DNA of 29,377 nt. It comes from Ophiothrix spiculata. Its lineage: Eukaryota; Echinodermata; Ophiuroidea; Amphilepidida; Ophiotrichidae. Positions 10,670-20,560 of this stretch are shown here, one piece after another. The notes under the pieces were generated by a model. That model was given only the letters and a program-made list of their open reading frames with translations, searched no databases and had not been told where the DNA came from. The stretch's first letter is position 1. The number at the start of each line of letters is the position of its first letter. The stretch lies in NCBI GenBank assembly GCA_000969725.1, contig JXSR01S061957.1; one strand, given 5' to 3'. The translations under genes and the position numbers were made by a program.

Positions 10670-10839
10670 GCAGAATTGCTTAATTTAATAATTATATCTA
10701 ACTAAATCATTACACATTCTACCATACCATAATTACAATGAACACCTGAGAACAAGGTCAGCTACCAATAAAAGTTGATTAACAACGGCATAGATGTAGT
10801 TGTAGCCATAAGTTATGAAGTGTTGACAGGATTAACCAC

Positions 10840-11269
10840 ATATGTGACCTTCCAGCCCGTATGAGCAGTAAATGCTAGAAACTTCATTTTGCGCTACAGG
10901 TGAAAATACATGTCAAGGTCATAATTTGCCAAAATTGATTTTTTGACAGATTCACAATCCTTGTGCTTACTACAAAATACCAACAAAGTTTCATTTCAAG
11001 AAAATGATAGGAAATGTGAAATAAATTGGCATATTCTTAAGACAATCAACAGAAAATATAGGGCTTACTAATCTTTGAAACAGTTTATCTCAGTTATACG
11101 TTTTACTCCCTGGCACCCTTTGACGGACCATAACTTGACTTCTGGAAATGTGTGAAGTTCATTAAGGTGTCATGTTTAATCCTTAAAGCATGGTCTTTGC
11201 AAATAATTAAAAAAGTGAACATGACAAGAGCTGGCATTTACTGCTGTTTTGGGCTGGACGGTCACATAT
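10840..11269. mobile_element. MITE with ATATGTGACC ends
   Basis: The left end reads ATATGTGACC, TCCAGCCC, then GCAGTAAATGC and AG (10840-10876). The right end reads the same blocks in reverse complement (11231-11269), giving about 38 bp of imperfect terminal repeat on a 430-bp element. The interior includes a TGTCAAGGTCA half-site near 10913 and AT-rich filler. The frame at 11152-11334 runs out through the right end and is not a gene. No clear target-site duplication, so the superfamily is undetermined. Confidence 0.8.
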
Positions 11270-11750
11270 ATTGCACATCGCGATTCATCAGAGCCATAAT
11301 TCATCAATTATTTTATTGGCAAACTCATTTCTAAATAAAAATGAAATTTGGTCACAGTTAAAGGATGAGATGTAACGCTATTTTTGCATTATATGAGGCC
11401 ATGTCATTTTAGTTCAGTGATAGCATGATGTGTTTTATTTGTCCAAGAATATTGCCCTTCACTGTATAGTATTTATTGCAAATAATTTGATGTTAGATGT
11501 TGGATACGAAAGAATTAATTACTGCTCTAGAAGAACATACTTTATTTTCACATAACGCTATTCCTAGGTTGAACAATATAGCTGAAGTCAAAAATATTTT
11601 TCCTAATTTAAATGGATGTCGTGCTATAATAACACAGAGTCAGTAGTACCATTATCGACATGATAGTTTGTTTGGACCCGGATTACACGTGTTGAGCTGA
11701 TTATGTAATAGAATGACTCTCGCAGCGAATACTTTTATTCAAAAATCGCT

Positions 11751-11860
11751 TAAGGGCTCAGTCACACATATTGCGTTTTTGATGAAAGGTTTGATGAAAG
11801 GATGAAAGACCCAAAAAGTGTCGTTTAGGCTCTTCAACTTGATGTGTGACTATACCCTAA
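11751..11860. mobile_element. Very short MITE (~110 bp)
   Basis: The left end TAAGGGCTCAGTCACACAT matches the reverse complement of the right end, which is TTAGGGTATAGTCACACAT, with a few mismatches. The interior has a small direct repeat (GATGAAAGGTTT and GATGAAAGGATG). At about 110 bp it is among the smallest inverted-repeat elements in the window. AGGG-type ends would suit hAT or P-type elements, but no 8-bp target duplication is evident. Confidence 0.6.
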
Positions 11861-13095
11861 AGGTCAAAACCGATTTCAATATGGAATATGAAAACTCTTA
11901 ATTGCAAAGACTATCCACTTGTTTTATTCGATGATTTCTCATCAGGTGAAATATGAAACTATAATTCTGTTGAGATTTTTTTCATTTCACGTTTACGAAT
12001 TTTATCTGTCAGTCATATGAAACCTGTTCCATACATAATGGTTTTTCACATATTTACTTTAGGTCATCTCTGTTATTTTGTATACTTTGAAGTATATAAA
12101 CGTTGCTTTAAGAAAGGGAGAATGACCGAAGAGAGGTTCATTGCCTTATCCAAAGTGGAGAGATATTTTCATATCTGATGTTGAAAGGGTAACTACCTGA
12201 CTACAGGTATGTTTCCATGAAATGTGTTAAGTGGGTCAATATCCCATCAACATGTACATCATTAAAATACCATTATATTTAATTAAATATACACATACAA
12301 GACTTCTTTGTGTCGAAAAATGCATGCTATAAACTAATGTTTAGTTTTTGAATTCATGCTTTGAATCACAAATTTAATAGCTATAAAGTTTATTTCAGTG
12401 TCATCAAGTCAGGATATTAATCACGTTGGACTACCAAATGTCTTTTGACATAAGATTTCTGATTTTGCCTAAAATATCATTAATAATCAGCAACTATTTT
12501 AACATTCATCAAAGCAATAAGTTGTCGAATCAATTTGAATCTGAAAAAGAAAGTGGATTTTCTTGTCGTCCAGATTTAATATGAAAGGAACCAAAGTTTA
12601 AAGGTCTCCACTATAAACATAATTCCAGTACACGAAATGCACGAAGATTATCGGATCTTACAAACTGCAATGAAGTATTATACAACAATAAAATATTGGA
12701 GATGCAGTTAAGGCAGTTATAGAATAGGTAATCAGTGTTCTTCAATCTTCATTTTTAAAAGGTAACAGACTCGCGGGGGGAGAAGGTATGAAAATCACCA
12801 CAACGCAAATATATCAAAACGTGGAATCTAGCTTCTAAATATAGCTATAAAAATGAGCTGAAATACTATCTATGTTTTAAAATTGATTGTAAAAGCATTG
12901 GTATATTAATGCGCCAGTCATGTGGGCTCTAGTGGTGCCATCAAATGAATACGGTGATAACATCATTAGACTGTGAGAATGAAAGACCTTGTTACATGTG
13001 TCAATTTCACGTGCTTAGATATTTTTGAATAAGTAAATTGTTAATGTTTTAATAATCTATATCCTCATTAACAAACATAAACTTGTTCATCTTTC
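11861..13095. other. AT-rich sequence without recognisable feature
   Basis: No gene or element recognised. The segment 12118-12170 (GAGAATGACCGAAG, then GGTTCATTGCCTTATCC) vaguely resembles the conserved core of the 1-734/9957-10669 duplication but is too diverged for me to claim homology. Confidence 0.4.
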
Positions 13096-13103
13096 ACTAT
13101 ATG

Positions 13104-13580
13104 CCCGGGGGGGGGGGGCACTCAAATATGAAAGTGACGTACCTGCTCCTACCGGCTTTCGAAATGTAGGGGCAATAGGTGAGAAATACATTGAAAAATA
13201 GTGGGTCATTCGGTGTAGAGGGTAAAAAACTTGGTAATTTCGAGCGATTTGTTGGCAAGAGGGAAAAACAGGGTCATTCGGTGTAAGTTTTTGAATAATA
13301 TAAGGCTAATTTTCGTAAAAAAATCGACAAATTTTGGTAAAATTTTCGAAAAAATTGACAAATTTGGCGAAAAAAGAGGGTCATTCGGTGTAGGTTCTCG
13401 AAAAATCAGGGCAATGGATGAGAGTCACCATAAAAAAAGTTGACTTTCAAAATAATAGGGGTCATTGGGTGACAGCTCAGTGAAAAAGGGGGGTCATTGG
13501 GTGAGAGCGGAGCAAAAAAAGGGGGTCATTCGACAGGAGCATGACGCGTGCCAATATATGGGAGTGCCCCCCCCCCCGGG
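13104..13580. mobile_element. CCCGGGG-ended MITE with perfect 8-bp target duplication
   Basis: The ends read CCCGGGGGGGGG then GCACTC inward from both sides. ATAT and a CTCCT block further in extend the pairing loosely to about 50 bp. The flanks are the identical octamer ACTATATG (13096-13103 and 13581-13588), a perfect 8-bp target-site duplication. Inside are six spaced copies of GGGTCATTCGGTGTA or its variant GGGTCATTGGGTGA, at 13203, 13271, 13378, 13459, 13491 and 13523. It has no coding capacity. An 8-bp duplication suits hAT, P or related superfamilies. The element shares its terminal motif and target size with the one at 22057-22439. Confidence 0.92.
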
Positions 13581-14076
13581 ACTATATGCAATAATGTTAT
13601 ATTCGCTGTGTTAACACTGTGACAATATTTCATTGAACACAGATATTCTAAATAATGCAAACGGCTCATATGCAAAGCACGTTTTACAGATAAAATTTGC
13701 ATTAACCTATACATTGTAGACTATCTAGATCAAGCACAAAAATAACCTAGTAGCAATATAAGACAGGCAGCAAATCTCAAGGTACTATAAGCGACATACA
13801 TGTGCCCGTGTAAAACAATGTTCTGTACCATATGAATGGAGTATACAGTTATTTACAACAGAATATTGGACATCATACCACATACAAAAACTAAACCTGT
13901 GAAAAAACGCCCACCATGTTTTTTTTTTCATTTTTGGACCTAGTAGATCGAAGCGTCCATGCGTCTCATGCGTTACATTCACCACCATAAACAACCAATT
14001 ATGCCTCTTATGGAAGCACCATTCCTTAGTAAACTAGAAACATAATGAAAAAACCGTAACACACAAGACGACCGTA

Positions 14077-14102
14077 GATGACCTTTGACCGCAAAGGTCA
14101 TC
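14077..14102. promoter_or_regulatory. Perfect 11-bp inverted repeat with nuclear-receptor half-sites
   Basis: GATGACCTTTG (14077-14087) and CAAAGGTCATC (14092-14102) are exact reverse complements around a 4-base spacer ACCG. Each arm contains one AGGTCA half-site. On the left the sequence TGACCTTTGACC also forms a direct repeat with one-base spacing (DR1), the preferred arrangement of HNF4, COUP-TF and RXR heterodimers. A second site of Ftz-F1/SF-1 type, CCAAGGTCA, lies at 14289-14297. The surrounding 14050-14360 is richer in GC than its neighbours. Binding is inferred from motif only. Confidence 0.45.
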
Positions 14103-14365
14103 CTCGCTCAAGGATTTATCTTCGTCCAGCCTCGTCGTAACTACTATCACAAAATTATGACATGTGACTGCCGCAGCAAACTCGCTGTCAAATTCAATTA
14201 ATTTCCCGGCAACCGTTCCATACTATTCACTTGGCTCATGGGATTCAGTTTAATTCCCCGCGCTTACTGCAGTCGTGTTGGCAATAATCCAAGGTCAGGT
14301 CGTCTCTTATAGCGATATTACTTGACCAGCAAAGCGTAACCTCGGGTAAAGACTATACAACCCAC

Positions 14366-14737
14366 TATACGCCGGGGAAGTAGTGACGTCATAATTTATG
14401 TAAATTACCCAACACGTGCGTTTTGGTTCCAAACAAACGGGATGGACAGTATTGCCACACGTTAAGTCTATGGGGGAAAAGTCAGACTCCTATTTGATAC
14501 CATAACATTCGTCTAAAACATAAATATGGGAAAACATGCCGGCCTGTTATGCTGAAGGTTGTGATCAAACGCCAGGACGGAACCCCTGTCGTTATTTTCG
14601 TTTTCCAACCGAGATAAATCAGTCTGATTTATATGTTTACGTACGCCTAAACTGTGGAAATATCATTTGTTTAGAACCAGATCGCACGTGTTGGGTTAAT
14701 TATCATAAACGTGACGTCACTACTTCCCCGGCGTATA
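14366..14737 (+). mobile_element. THAP-bearing MITE with ~75-bp terminal inverted repeats
   Basis: The terminal repeats pair 14366-14440 with 14663-14737. The outer 26 bases are identical, the block CCCAACACGTGCG is identical, and pairing resumes inside at GGTTCCAAACAAA / GGTTCTAAACAAA. The ends read TATACGCCGGGG, consistent with a TA duplication (TA|TACGCC). Each arm carries a perfect CRE (TGACGTCA at 14384-14391 and 14712-14719) and a CACGTG E-box (14413-14418 and 14685-14690). Between the arms lies the start of a THAP-domain reading frame. THAP domains bind DNA in P-element- and Kolobok-type transposases, so this looks like an internal-deletion derivative of a THAP-transposase element. Confidence 0.88.
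14536..14610 (+). pseudogene. N-terminal THAP domain fragment
   Basis: The frame opening at ATG 14536 begins MPACYAEGCDQTPG and continues through RYFRFP. This has the THAP signature: Met-Pro, the first two zinc ligands spaced as C-x4-C (Cys4 and Cys9), and the aromatic-F-x-F-P motif after about 20 residues. The later conserved Trp, the remaining CxxH zinc ligands and the AVPTIF-like end of a THAP domain are absent, because the frame runs into the right terminal repeat and on into flanking DNA until 14772. It is the retained 5' end of a transposase or THAP gene and is not functional. A second overlapping frame (14711-14947) is not supported. Confidence 0.6.
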
Positions 14738-15266
14738 AGCTGCGTGTGGTGTGTGAACGGTTGCTTGGATAACCCTGACTATTATGTAATCACTTCGACA
14801 ACGAAATACCTAGCAATCAAGCAATCAAGGAAGGGTAGGAAATCAAAACCGATAATGCATGATGCACCCCGGGACATGTTCTGGGCTGCGTCAATTGCGT
14901 TAAACATGCAATGCTACTTATGGTCGTTACAATTTTTAATCAGATAAAATGTTTGATTGTTTTGACGTTTGATTTCATAGCAAAAATACGTAGAATGATA
15001 TGAATTATATTTATGTAACAGATAATGTGACCGAGGCCATGTACCGAATGCCAAGTGATCTTGTCAAAGTCACTGCAAAATGAATGCGCATTTATTAACC
15101 TATAATGTCCAATTTATGGATTGCTGCATAAAGTTGTAAAATCTGTAATTCAAATACTAGTAATGAGAATTGAATCATTACTAACGGTAGAAAAATAATT
15201 CCTGAATCTCATTTTAATACCATAACATCAATCTAGTTAGCGTTTAAAATGTTATATATTAAGTTA
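14738..15266. other. Unassigned AT-rich sequence
   Basis: No gene recognised. The open frame across 14711-14947 starts in the right arm of the preceding element and has no domain that I recognise. Confidence 0.45.
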
Positions 15267-15823
15267 CACTCTAAAAATTATTTTACTCTTTGTTGAGTAA
15301 AAACAGAGGAGGGTGGCTGCGTAATAAATTGCCTGTTTACCCAGACTGTTTACTCAGATTTGATTCGTATTCATCCGTGATATCGCCCGTATATTTCAAT
15401 GCGTAAATAACAAGAGAAGTAGTTCTTCAAAACATTCAGAATATCTTTTTAGTTATCTGGGGTTGAAGTTCCAACCCCAACGGTTTTGGAATCTGCATAT
15501 GTTTATACACTAATTAAGGGCATAAAATGAAATTTTTGACCGTTAGTTAAAATTCAAGTTTTTTTGAATGGGAGTTTCAAAATCTCATGACGTCATGTCC
15601 TACCCCCCCCCCCCTGAGTAAAAAGGTCACAGCTCATTGTTGAGTAAAATCTTATTCAACATTGAGTAAAATTTTACTCGGTTAAGTCAATATTACTCAA
15701 TGTTGAGCACATCTTACTTAACGTTGAGTAAAGTTTAACGTTGAGTAAGATTTTACTCAACAAAATGAGCGGTGACCGTTTTGTAAGTTTTTACTCAACA
15801 AGAGTAAGATAATTTTAAGAGTG
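15267..15823. mobile_element. MITE rich in TTGAGTAA motifs
   Basis: The left end (15267-15304) and the reverse complement of the right end (15787-15823) match over about 37 bases: CACTCTAAAAATTAT, TTACTCTT, then TGTTGAGTAAAAAC, with few differences. Within the right half (15610-15800) the octamer TTGAGTAA or its complement TTACTCAA recurs at least seven times in both orientations, with variants, so the strand can fold in many registers. A separate hairpin TGGGGTTG/CAACCCCA lies at 15458-15479, and a C homopolymer at 15602-15613. It has no coding capacity and its target-site duplication is unclear. Confidence 0.8.
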
Positions 15824-16009
15824 ATATGAAGCACTTTTGAAATATACCGATTGTTTTGGATTTGATATTTGCAATTTGCATGACGTAACCAAATTATACA
15901 AAACGCCAACTGGAGAATATAAAATCGCAAGAGCTACATTTAAATATTGTCTGTATTAGGGTCAATTTGCTTTTTTTAAGTTACAACATTTCCCGCACTA
16001 CATGTTAGT

Positions 16010-16205
16010 GGCATAAACTTTGGCATACTAGATTTGTAAAGAGACACATCTCTTGCACATTGTTAATTTGCAACATGAAGCAGCCATCCGGTGTCAGGTG
16101 CTTAGAGCTTGCAGATATTTTTAGGTTAACACTAAACACGATCTTAAACATAACAGAAGTAATTGAAAAACCAAAAAGGTTATCAAGTGCGATAAGGCAT
16201 ACGTC
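16010..16205 (+). repeat. Diverged copy of the 21.9-23.3 kb repeat (copy 1)
   Basis: Contains, in order, GTGGCATA, CACATCTCTTGCACATTG, CAACATGAAGCAG, CATCCGGTGTCAGGT, AGGTTAACACTAAACACGA and CAGAAGTAATTGAAAAACC. These are all found in the copies at 21892-22785 and 22788-23325. It is more diverged than those two are from each other. It ends shortly before the hAT-type MITE at 16231. No coding potential is seen, so it is probably an old dispersed repeat of unknown class. Confidence 0.75.
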
Positions 16206-16230
16206 ATTTTTAGATTCATTGCTCTAGTGT

Positions 16231-16619
16231 CAGTGGCGGCGGAAGGTTGAAATTTCAGAGGGAACGGCTAACTTTTGTTTCATCATTTTTTCCTTCTCTT
16301 TTTTTTTTTTTTTTTGTTTGAGCAAAACTGGTCGGAGGAAAAATTATGACATTTTGAAATGCGCGCGTAGCGCGCGAAAAAAACTGTCAAATCGGCTAAT
16401 TTTATCGAATTCTTGAAATTTGCGCAAAACTATTATAAAAAAATTACATTTGATACACTTTGACTGAAAATTCGGGCAAAGCGCGTAATTTTGTTCGGTT
16501 TTCACATTTAAATTATCAAAAACAAAGAGGAAATTCAATATGCTTTCCTTACCTTTTGTCCCCTCCACCTGAAATTTAGGAGGGAACATATCCCCCGGCC
16601 CCAGCTTCCGCCGCCTATG
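16231..16619. mobile_element. hAT-type MITE with 8-bp target duplication
   Basis: The ends read CAGTGGCGGCGGAAG (left) and CATAGGCGGCGGAAG (right, inward), differing at two positions. The flanks TCTAGTGT (16223-16230) and TCTAGTAT (16620-16627) form an 8-bp target-site duplication with one mismatch. CAGTGGCG-type termini with 8-bp duplications are characteristic of the hAT superfamily. The interior includes a T homopolymer (about 16299-16315) and TGAAATTT blocks near both ends. The reverse frame 16344-16631 crosses the right end and carries no transposase motif. It is a non-autonomous copy. Confidence 0.85.
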
Positions 16620-16627
16620 TCTAGTAT

Positions 16628-17687
16628 CCATTGGTAAAATTAATGAATTACTCTAGACCGAAGTCTGTTTGCATATTTGTTAAAAGATTAAAAGACAAAT
16701 TATTTTAATTTCAGAAATTACAATTATATCAATTGAAATGAGAATATTCAAAAGATAAAGTATCAAGATGTTTTCTAATGAGAATGAAAAATGATGTTCA
16801 AACAGAGACAGTGACAGTAACTCTATAAACCTTAAAATATGCTTTCTCCTTCTCACATACTATGCATGGTTAACAAAAATGTAAACAAACATTGATTACT
16901 TAATTGATTCACCAATTTTATTTACATAACTGAAAAGAAAAAAAGCCGATCATAAGTAAAGAGTTGAACATTTATATGTCAATTATATCAGTGCCTTAAA
17001 GCTTCTTTTGAAAAACAATCTAAATTTTAGAAAATTGTACTGAATATAAAACCAAAAATATATTCTTTTGTGCTTCTTTCTTAATGAGCAGCTAAAAACT
17101 ACGTTTTATGGTTTGCAAAATAATTGAAGAATGTTTTCCAAAAACTCTCTTAGTTCATTTTTACAAGTTACTTGATTTTTATTTGTGGAGATCATTACTT
17201 CACAAGCTACTAAGCTACTAATCAACCAAACTATGATTATCATTATTATTTGTATCATACGTAACTACTTATTACATCAGCCAAAAGAAAGTTTTTCATA
17301 AACACTCTTGAAGTTTGTTTTACATATATACGTGTGTTCATCAGGTGACCTTTACTATTGTCATTTATTATAAGTGTAATACAATGAAGTACCTTTGAAT
17401 ATTAAATAGGATTCAAAGTTTGAAATTATCCATGAAATTTAAATCATAAACAAGGGGAGTCCTCTTTCAAAAGAGAAACAGTATTGTATGAATAGATCTA
17501 ATGGGCACCATTCTGCTTGTAATGGAATAGGTATAATCTCACCTAGCATGCCAATTACTACATACCACTATGCCAGTTGAATGTTAATGCTCTGAACCAC
17601 AGAAATAACTTACAAAGCTGGATTTTTTTGTTTTAAAGATTATAATACAATTTTATATCATTATAATTTAATAGTTTAATAAGAACG
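16628..17687. other. AT-rich sequence without recognisable feature
   Basis: No gene, RNA or element recognised in about one kilobase. Frames are short and composition is uniform. Confidence 0.5.
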
Positions 17688-18028
17688 TGTTATATCATCT
17701 TTGCAATATAACGCATTTGTTTACATCATGTGTTATTGATTTTGCTATAGAAATGTTGTTTACGGTAAACTGAACCCTTTTCTATTGAAGTTATAAATAA
17801 GGCAACAGGTCGTTTCAAGGTCATGCAATATAACCTTTTGACAATGTTTTGTTTGTACGAAAGATGTTATTAAATTATTGCCATTAATATTGTTTCAGTT
17901 GGTCTTCCAAATGCGGCTCATAGTAACATCTTGCAATATGAATTGTACTTTCAACCAATATGTACAATCTACACATGAAAGTAAATGGCGCACTTAATTA
18001 GACATCAATAAACTTATCTGTCGAAACA
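17688..18028 (+). repeat. Direct repeat left of the assembly gap
   Basis: 341 bp beginning TGTTATAT and ending CGAAACA at the edge of the N gap. It is matched by 18083-18415 on the other side with roughly 90% identity by eye, in the same orientation. Shared blocks include CATCTTTGCAATATAACGC, GTTTACGGTAAACTGAACCC and CAACCAATATGTACAATC. The pair could be a tandem duplication, two alleles placed side by side by the assembler, or, because the units begin TGTT and end AACA, the terminal repeats of an LTR element whose interior fell in the gap. I see no flanking target-site duplication, so the LTR reading is the weakest. Confidence 0.85.
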
Positions 18029-18078
18029 NNNNNNNNNNNNNNNNNNNNNNNNNNNNNNNNNNNNNNNNNNNNNNNNNN
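18029..18078. other. Assembly gap (50 N)
   Basis: Exactly 50 undetermined bases. A round 50 suggests a placeholder length, so the true distance between the flanking direct repeats is unknown. Confidence 0.98.
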
Positions 18079-18082
18079 AACC

Positions 18083-18415
18083 TGTTAAGTCATCTTTGCA
18101 ATATAACGCGTTTATTTACATCATATGTTATTGATTTTGCAAAAGAAACGTTGTTTACGGTAAACTGAACCCTTTTCTATAATACAATTGAAGTTAAAAA
18201 TAAGGCAACAGGTCATGCAATATAACCTTTTGACAATATTTTGTTTGCATGAAAGATGTTATTAAATTGTTGCCATTAATAATGTTTCAGTTGGTCTTCA
18301 AAATGCGGCTCATAGTAACATCTTGCAATTTGCACTTTCAACCAATATGTACAATCTACACATGAAAGTAAATGACGAACTTAATTAGACATCAATACGC
18401 CTATCTGTCGAAACA
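18083..18415 (+). repeat. Direct repeat right of the assembly gap
   Basis: Partner of 17688-18028, beginning TGTTAAGTCATC and ending CGAAACA. It differs by scattered substitutions and small indels. The inner sequence has no open frame of note. The similarity of the two copies around a gap suggests that the gap exists because the repeat defeated assembly. Confidence 0.85.
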
Positions 18416-18537
18416 AAGAGATTTAATAATATTCCAAATATCAATAAATGTATACATATACATTTAAAAGTAAATTAATATACTCATCTAGTAATGAGGC
18501 CTTTTAATGAAAGTCGACATCTTTTTCAGCACCAATT

Positions 18538-18652
18538 AATTTATCTCATTGTAAACAATTAAAATAAATACATGCATTAAAGCAGATGATTAATTAATCA
18601 ATCTTATTGTAAACAATTAGATTAAATACATGCATTAAAGCAGATGATTTGA
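18538..18652 (+). repeat. Tandem duplication of a ~58-bp unit
   Basis: Two adjacent copies share ATTGTAAACAATTA, AAATACATGCATTAAAGC and AGATGATT with a period of 58 bases. The unit contains the short palindrome ATTGTAAACAAT, a forkhead-like TGTAAACA core. The identity is high, so the duplication is fairly recent. Confidence 0.85.
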
Positions 18653-18903
18653 ATGAATACAAGATTTGCAATAGTTTAAATTTATTTATATTTTGACTAA
18701 ACAATATTAACAATGTTTTGTTAGCAATTATTGGCATTATGGTCATATCTTTTTTTATTTTTCATCCGATTTCTATATTTTTTCTGCATTTGAAAGCTTA
18801 TTTAATCTGCGTTACTTCATTAACAAGAAATTTACAATTTGGTGCTTTTATCAAGGTCAAAATCAGTTTTAATCCGTGCATAATTTTGTTTGATTCACGT
18901 GGT

Positions 18904-19269
18904 ATAACTAGAAAAAACAAATGAGACAAAACGCATCATATCAGGGAATCAAGGTATTGTAAAATGTTTTATAGAATCTAAATATTAAACTTGCAAAAAC
19001 AATGATTTCTTATGAATGTAATGCATCGCAAAGATAAGTTGAAACATGAACAGGCGCACTGTAATCAAATCAAGTAGGAATCATTAGCAATAAGACGAGC
19101 AACAGAAATAGGCATGCTTGTCTGTTTGATAAAACAATAAATGCATCTATTACATCGATCTTCTAATAAAGTATTCAATTTCAAGCGACAGATTGGATAT
19201 TTAGTTACCGAGCCAATTATCATATGCATCAAAGAAGGTTAAACAACAAAGTATAATGTACATGTACAA
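18904..19269 (+). repeat. Duplicated segment, unit 1 (partner at 20062)
   Basis: 366 bp, over 90% identical by eye to 20062-20425. Shared landmarks include GAAAAAACAAATGAGACAAA, GCATCGCAAAGATAAGTTG, CATCGATCTTCTAATAAAG and TAATGTACATGTACAA. Looser similarity continues downstream: a GTGATTGAAA...AATAATGC block at 19390-19430 recurs at 20778-20820, and a GATATTGTGCGTCTACTTTT block near 19745 recurs near 21203. The real unit is therefore probably about 1.16 kb or longer. It is noncoding as far as I can see. Confidence 0.9.
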
Positions 19270-20061
19270 AAGAAATTACAGAAACAGTAACAAACCACAT
19301 TAGTTGAACTGTAACACCATCTTACTCGTGTTGAATAGCCTATTTTCTTCAGCATGTTAGCAAATGAAATTCTAGATTTATTGCAGAGGTGATTGAAAGC
19401 ACAAGCGAATATGTGAATTAATAATGCAAAGATCAGTGAATGAGATGTTTACATGGCTTGCTTTATAGGGCGAAAAATGTAATTCTGTCTACCATGAGGT
19501 TTGACATAAGATACGTGTATTTTTTCAGTGAATATTGTTGTTTAAAATAGCGTCTCCATCATATAGTCACAAATGAATTACTAGTAGTTTCATACAATAA
19601 TTGTCATAATAGTAAACATTAGCGTTTCATGAAGCAAGATATAATTTTTGACTGAAAAATTTCATTGACATGCGCAGTAAAGTAATCAACGTCTAAGTAA
19701 GAAAATGCTTACAACAGATCGCGTAATCACAGGATATTGCGTTTATGATATTGTGCGTCTACTTTTATGCTTTTAAACGCCGTTGTATGTGTACATTGCC
19801 TTATAAGGTAATTTTTAGCATTCTTCTTGCATAATATATAATTTTTATAAAGGCAGGCACAATTTCTTGCACGTTTTTTTATTTATTTATTTTTATTTTT
19901 ATTTATTTACAAATCACCTAGTAATGTGATATTTTATTTTCAGTTCCATCAACAAATTTTACGGAGTTTTAAATCTTGAAATACCATAATTTATCTATTG
20001 GTAAACATATTATCAATAGGTGCAACTATAGAGTAAAACAATACACAGGTGAACTTCTAAC
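19270..20061 (+). repeat. Diverged remainder of duplicated unit 1
   Basis: Only scattered blocks match the downstream unit, including GTGATTGAAAGCAC then AATAATGCAAAG at 19390-19430 and TGATATTGTGCGTCTAC near 19745. A (TTTA)n-like low-complexity run lies at about 19877-19911. No gene seen. Confidence 0.5.
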
Positions 20062-20425
20062 ATAACTAGAAAAAACAAATGAGACAAAACGCATCATACC
20101 AGGGAACCAAGGTATTGTAAAATGTTTTATAGCATCTAAATATTAAACTTGCAAAACAATGATTTTTTATGAATGTAATGCATCGCAAAGATAAGTTGAA
20201 ACATGAACAGGCGTACTGTAATCAAATCAAGTTGGAATCAATAGCAATTAGACGAGCAACAGAAATAGGCATGCTTGTCTGTTTGATATAACAATAAATA
20301 CACCTACTACATCGATCTTCTAATAAAGTATTCAATTTCAAGCAACAGATTGGATATTTAGTTATCAAGCCAATTATCATATGCATCAAAGAAGGTTAAA
20401 CACAGAGTATAATGTACATGTACAA
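20062..20425 (+). repeat. Duplicated segment, unit 2 (partner at 18904)
   Basis: Second copy of the 18904-19269 segment, in the same orientation. Differences are scattered substitutions and one- or two-base indels. The shared edge is sharp on the left (ATAACTAG), where the sequences preceding the two copies are unrelated. A more diverged third relative occurs at 25321-25420 (CTATTACATAGATCTTCCAATAA...). Confidence 0.9.
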
Positions 20426-20428
20426 CAC

Positions 20429-20560
20429 CGATTAACCACATTTATTCCAAATCAAAATATACGAATTTGTGAACGGAAATGTACAACACCGTACATGTAC
20501 ACCGACGATTAACCACGTTTATTCCAAATCAAAATATACGAATTGGTGAACGAAAATTTG
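20429..20560 (+). repeat. Tandem pair of ~55-bp blocks, period 77
   Basis: CGATTAACCAC followed by TTATTCCAAATCAAAATATA and CGAATTxGTGAACG occurs at 20429 and again at 20506. Short GTACATGTAC palindromes lie between and before the copies. It is simple local duplication at the right edge of unit 2. Confidence 0.85.
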
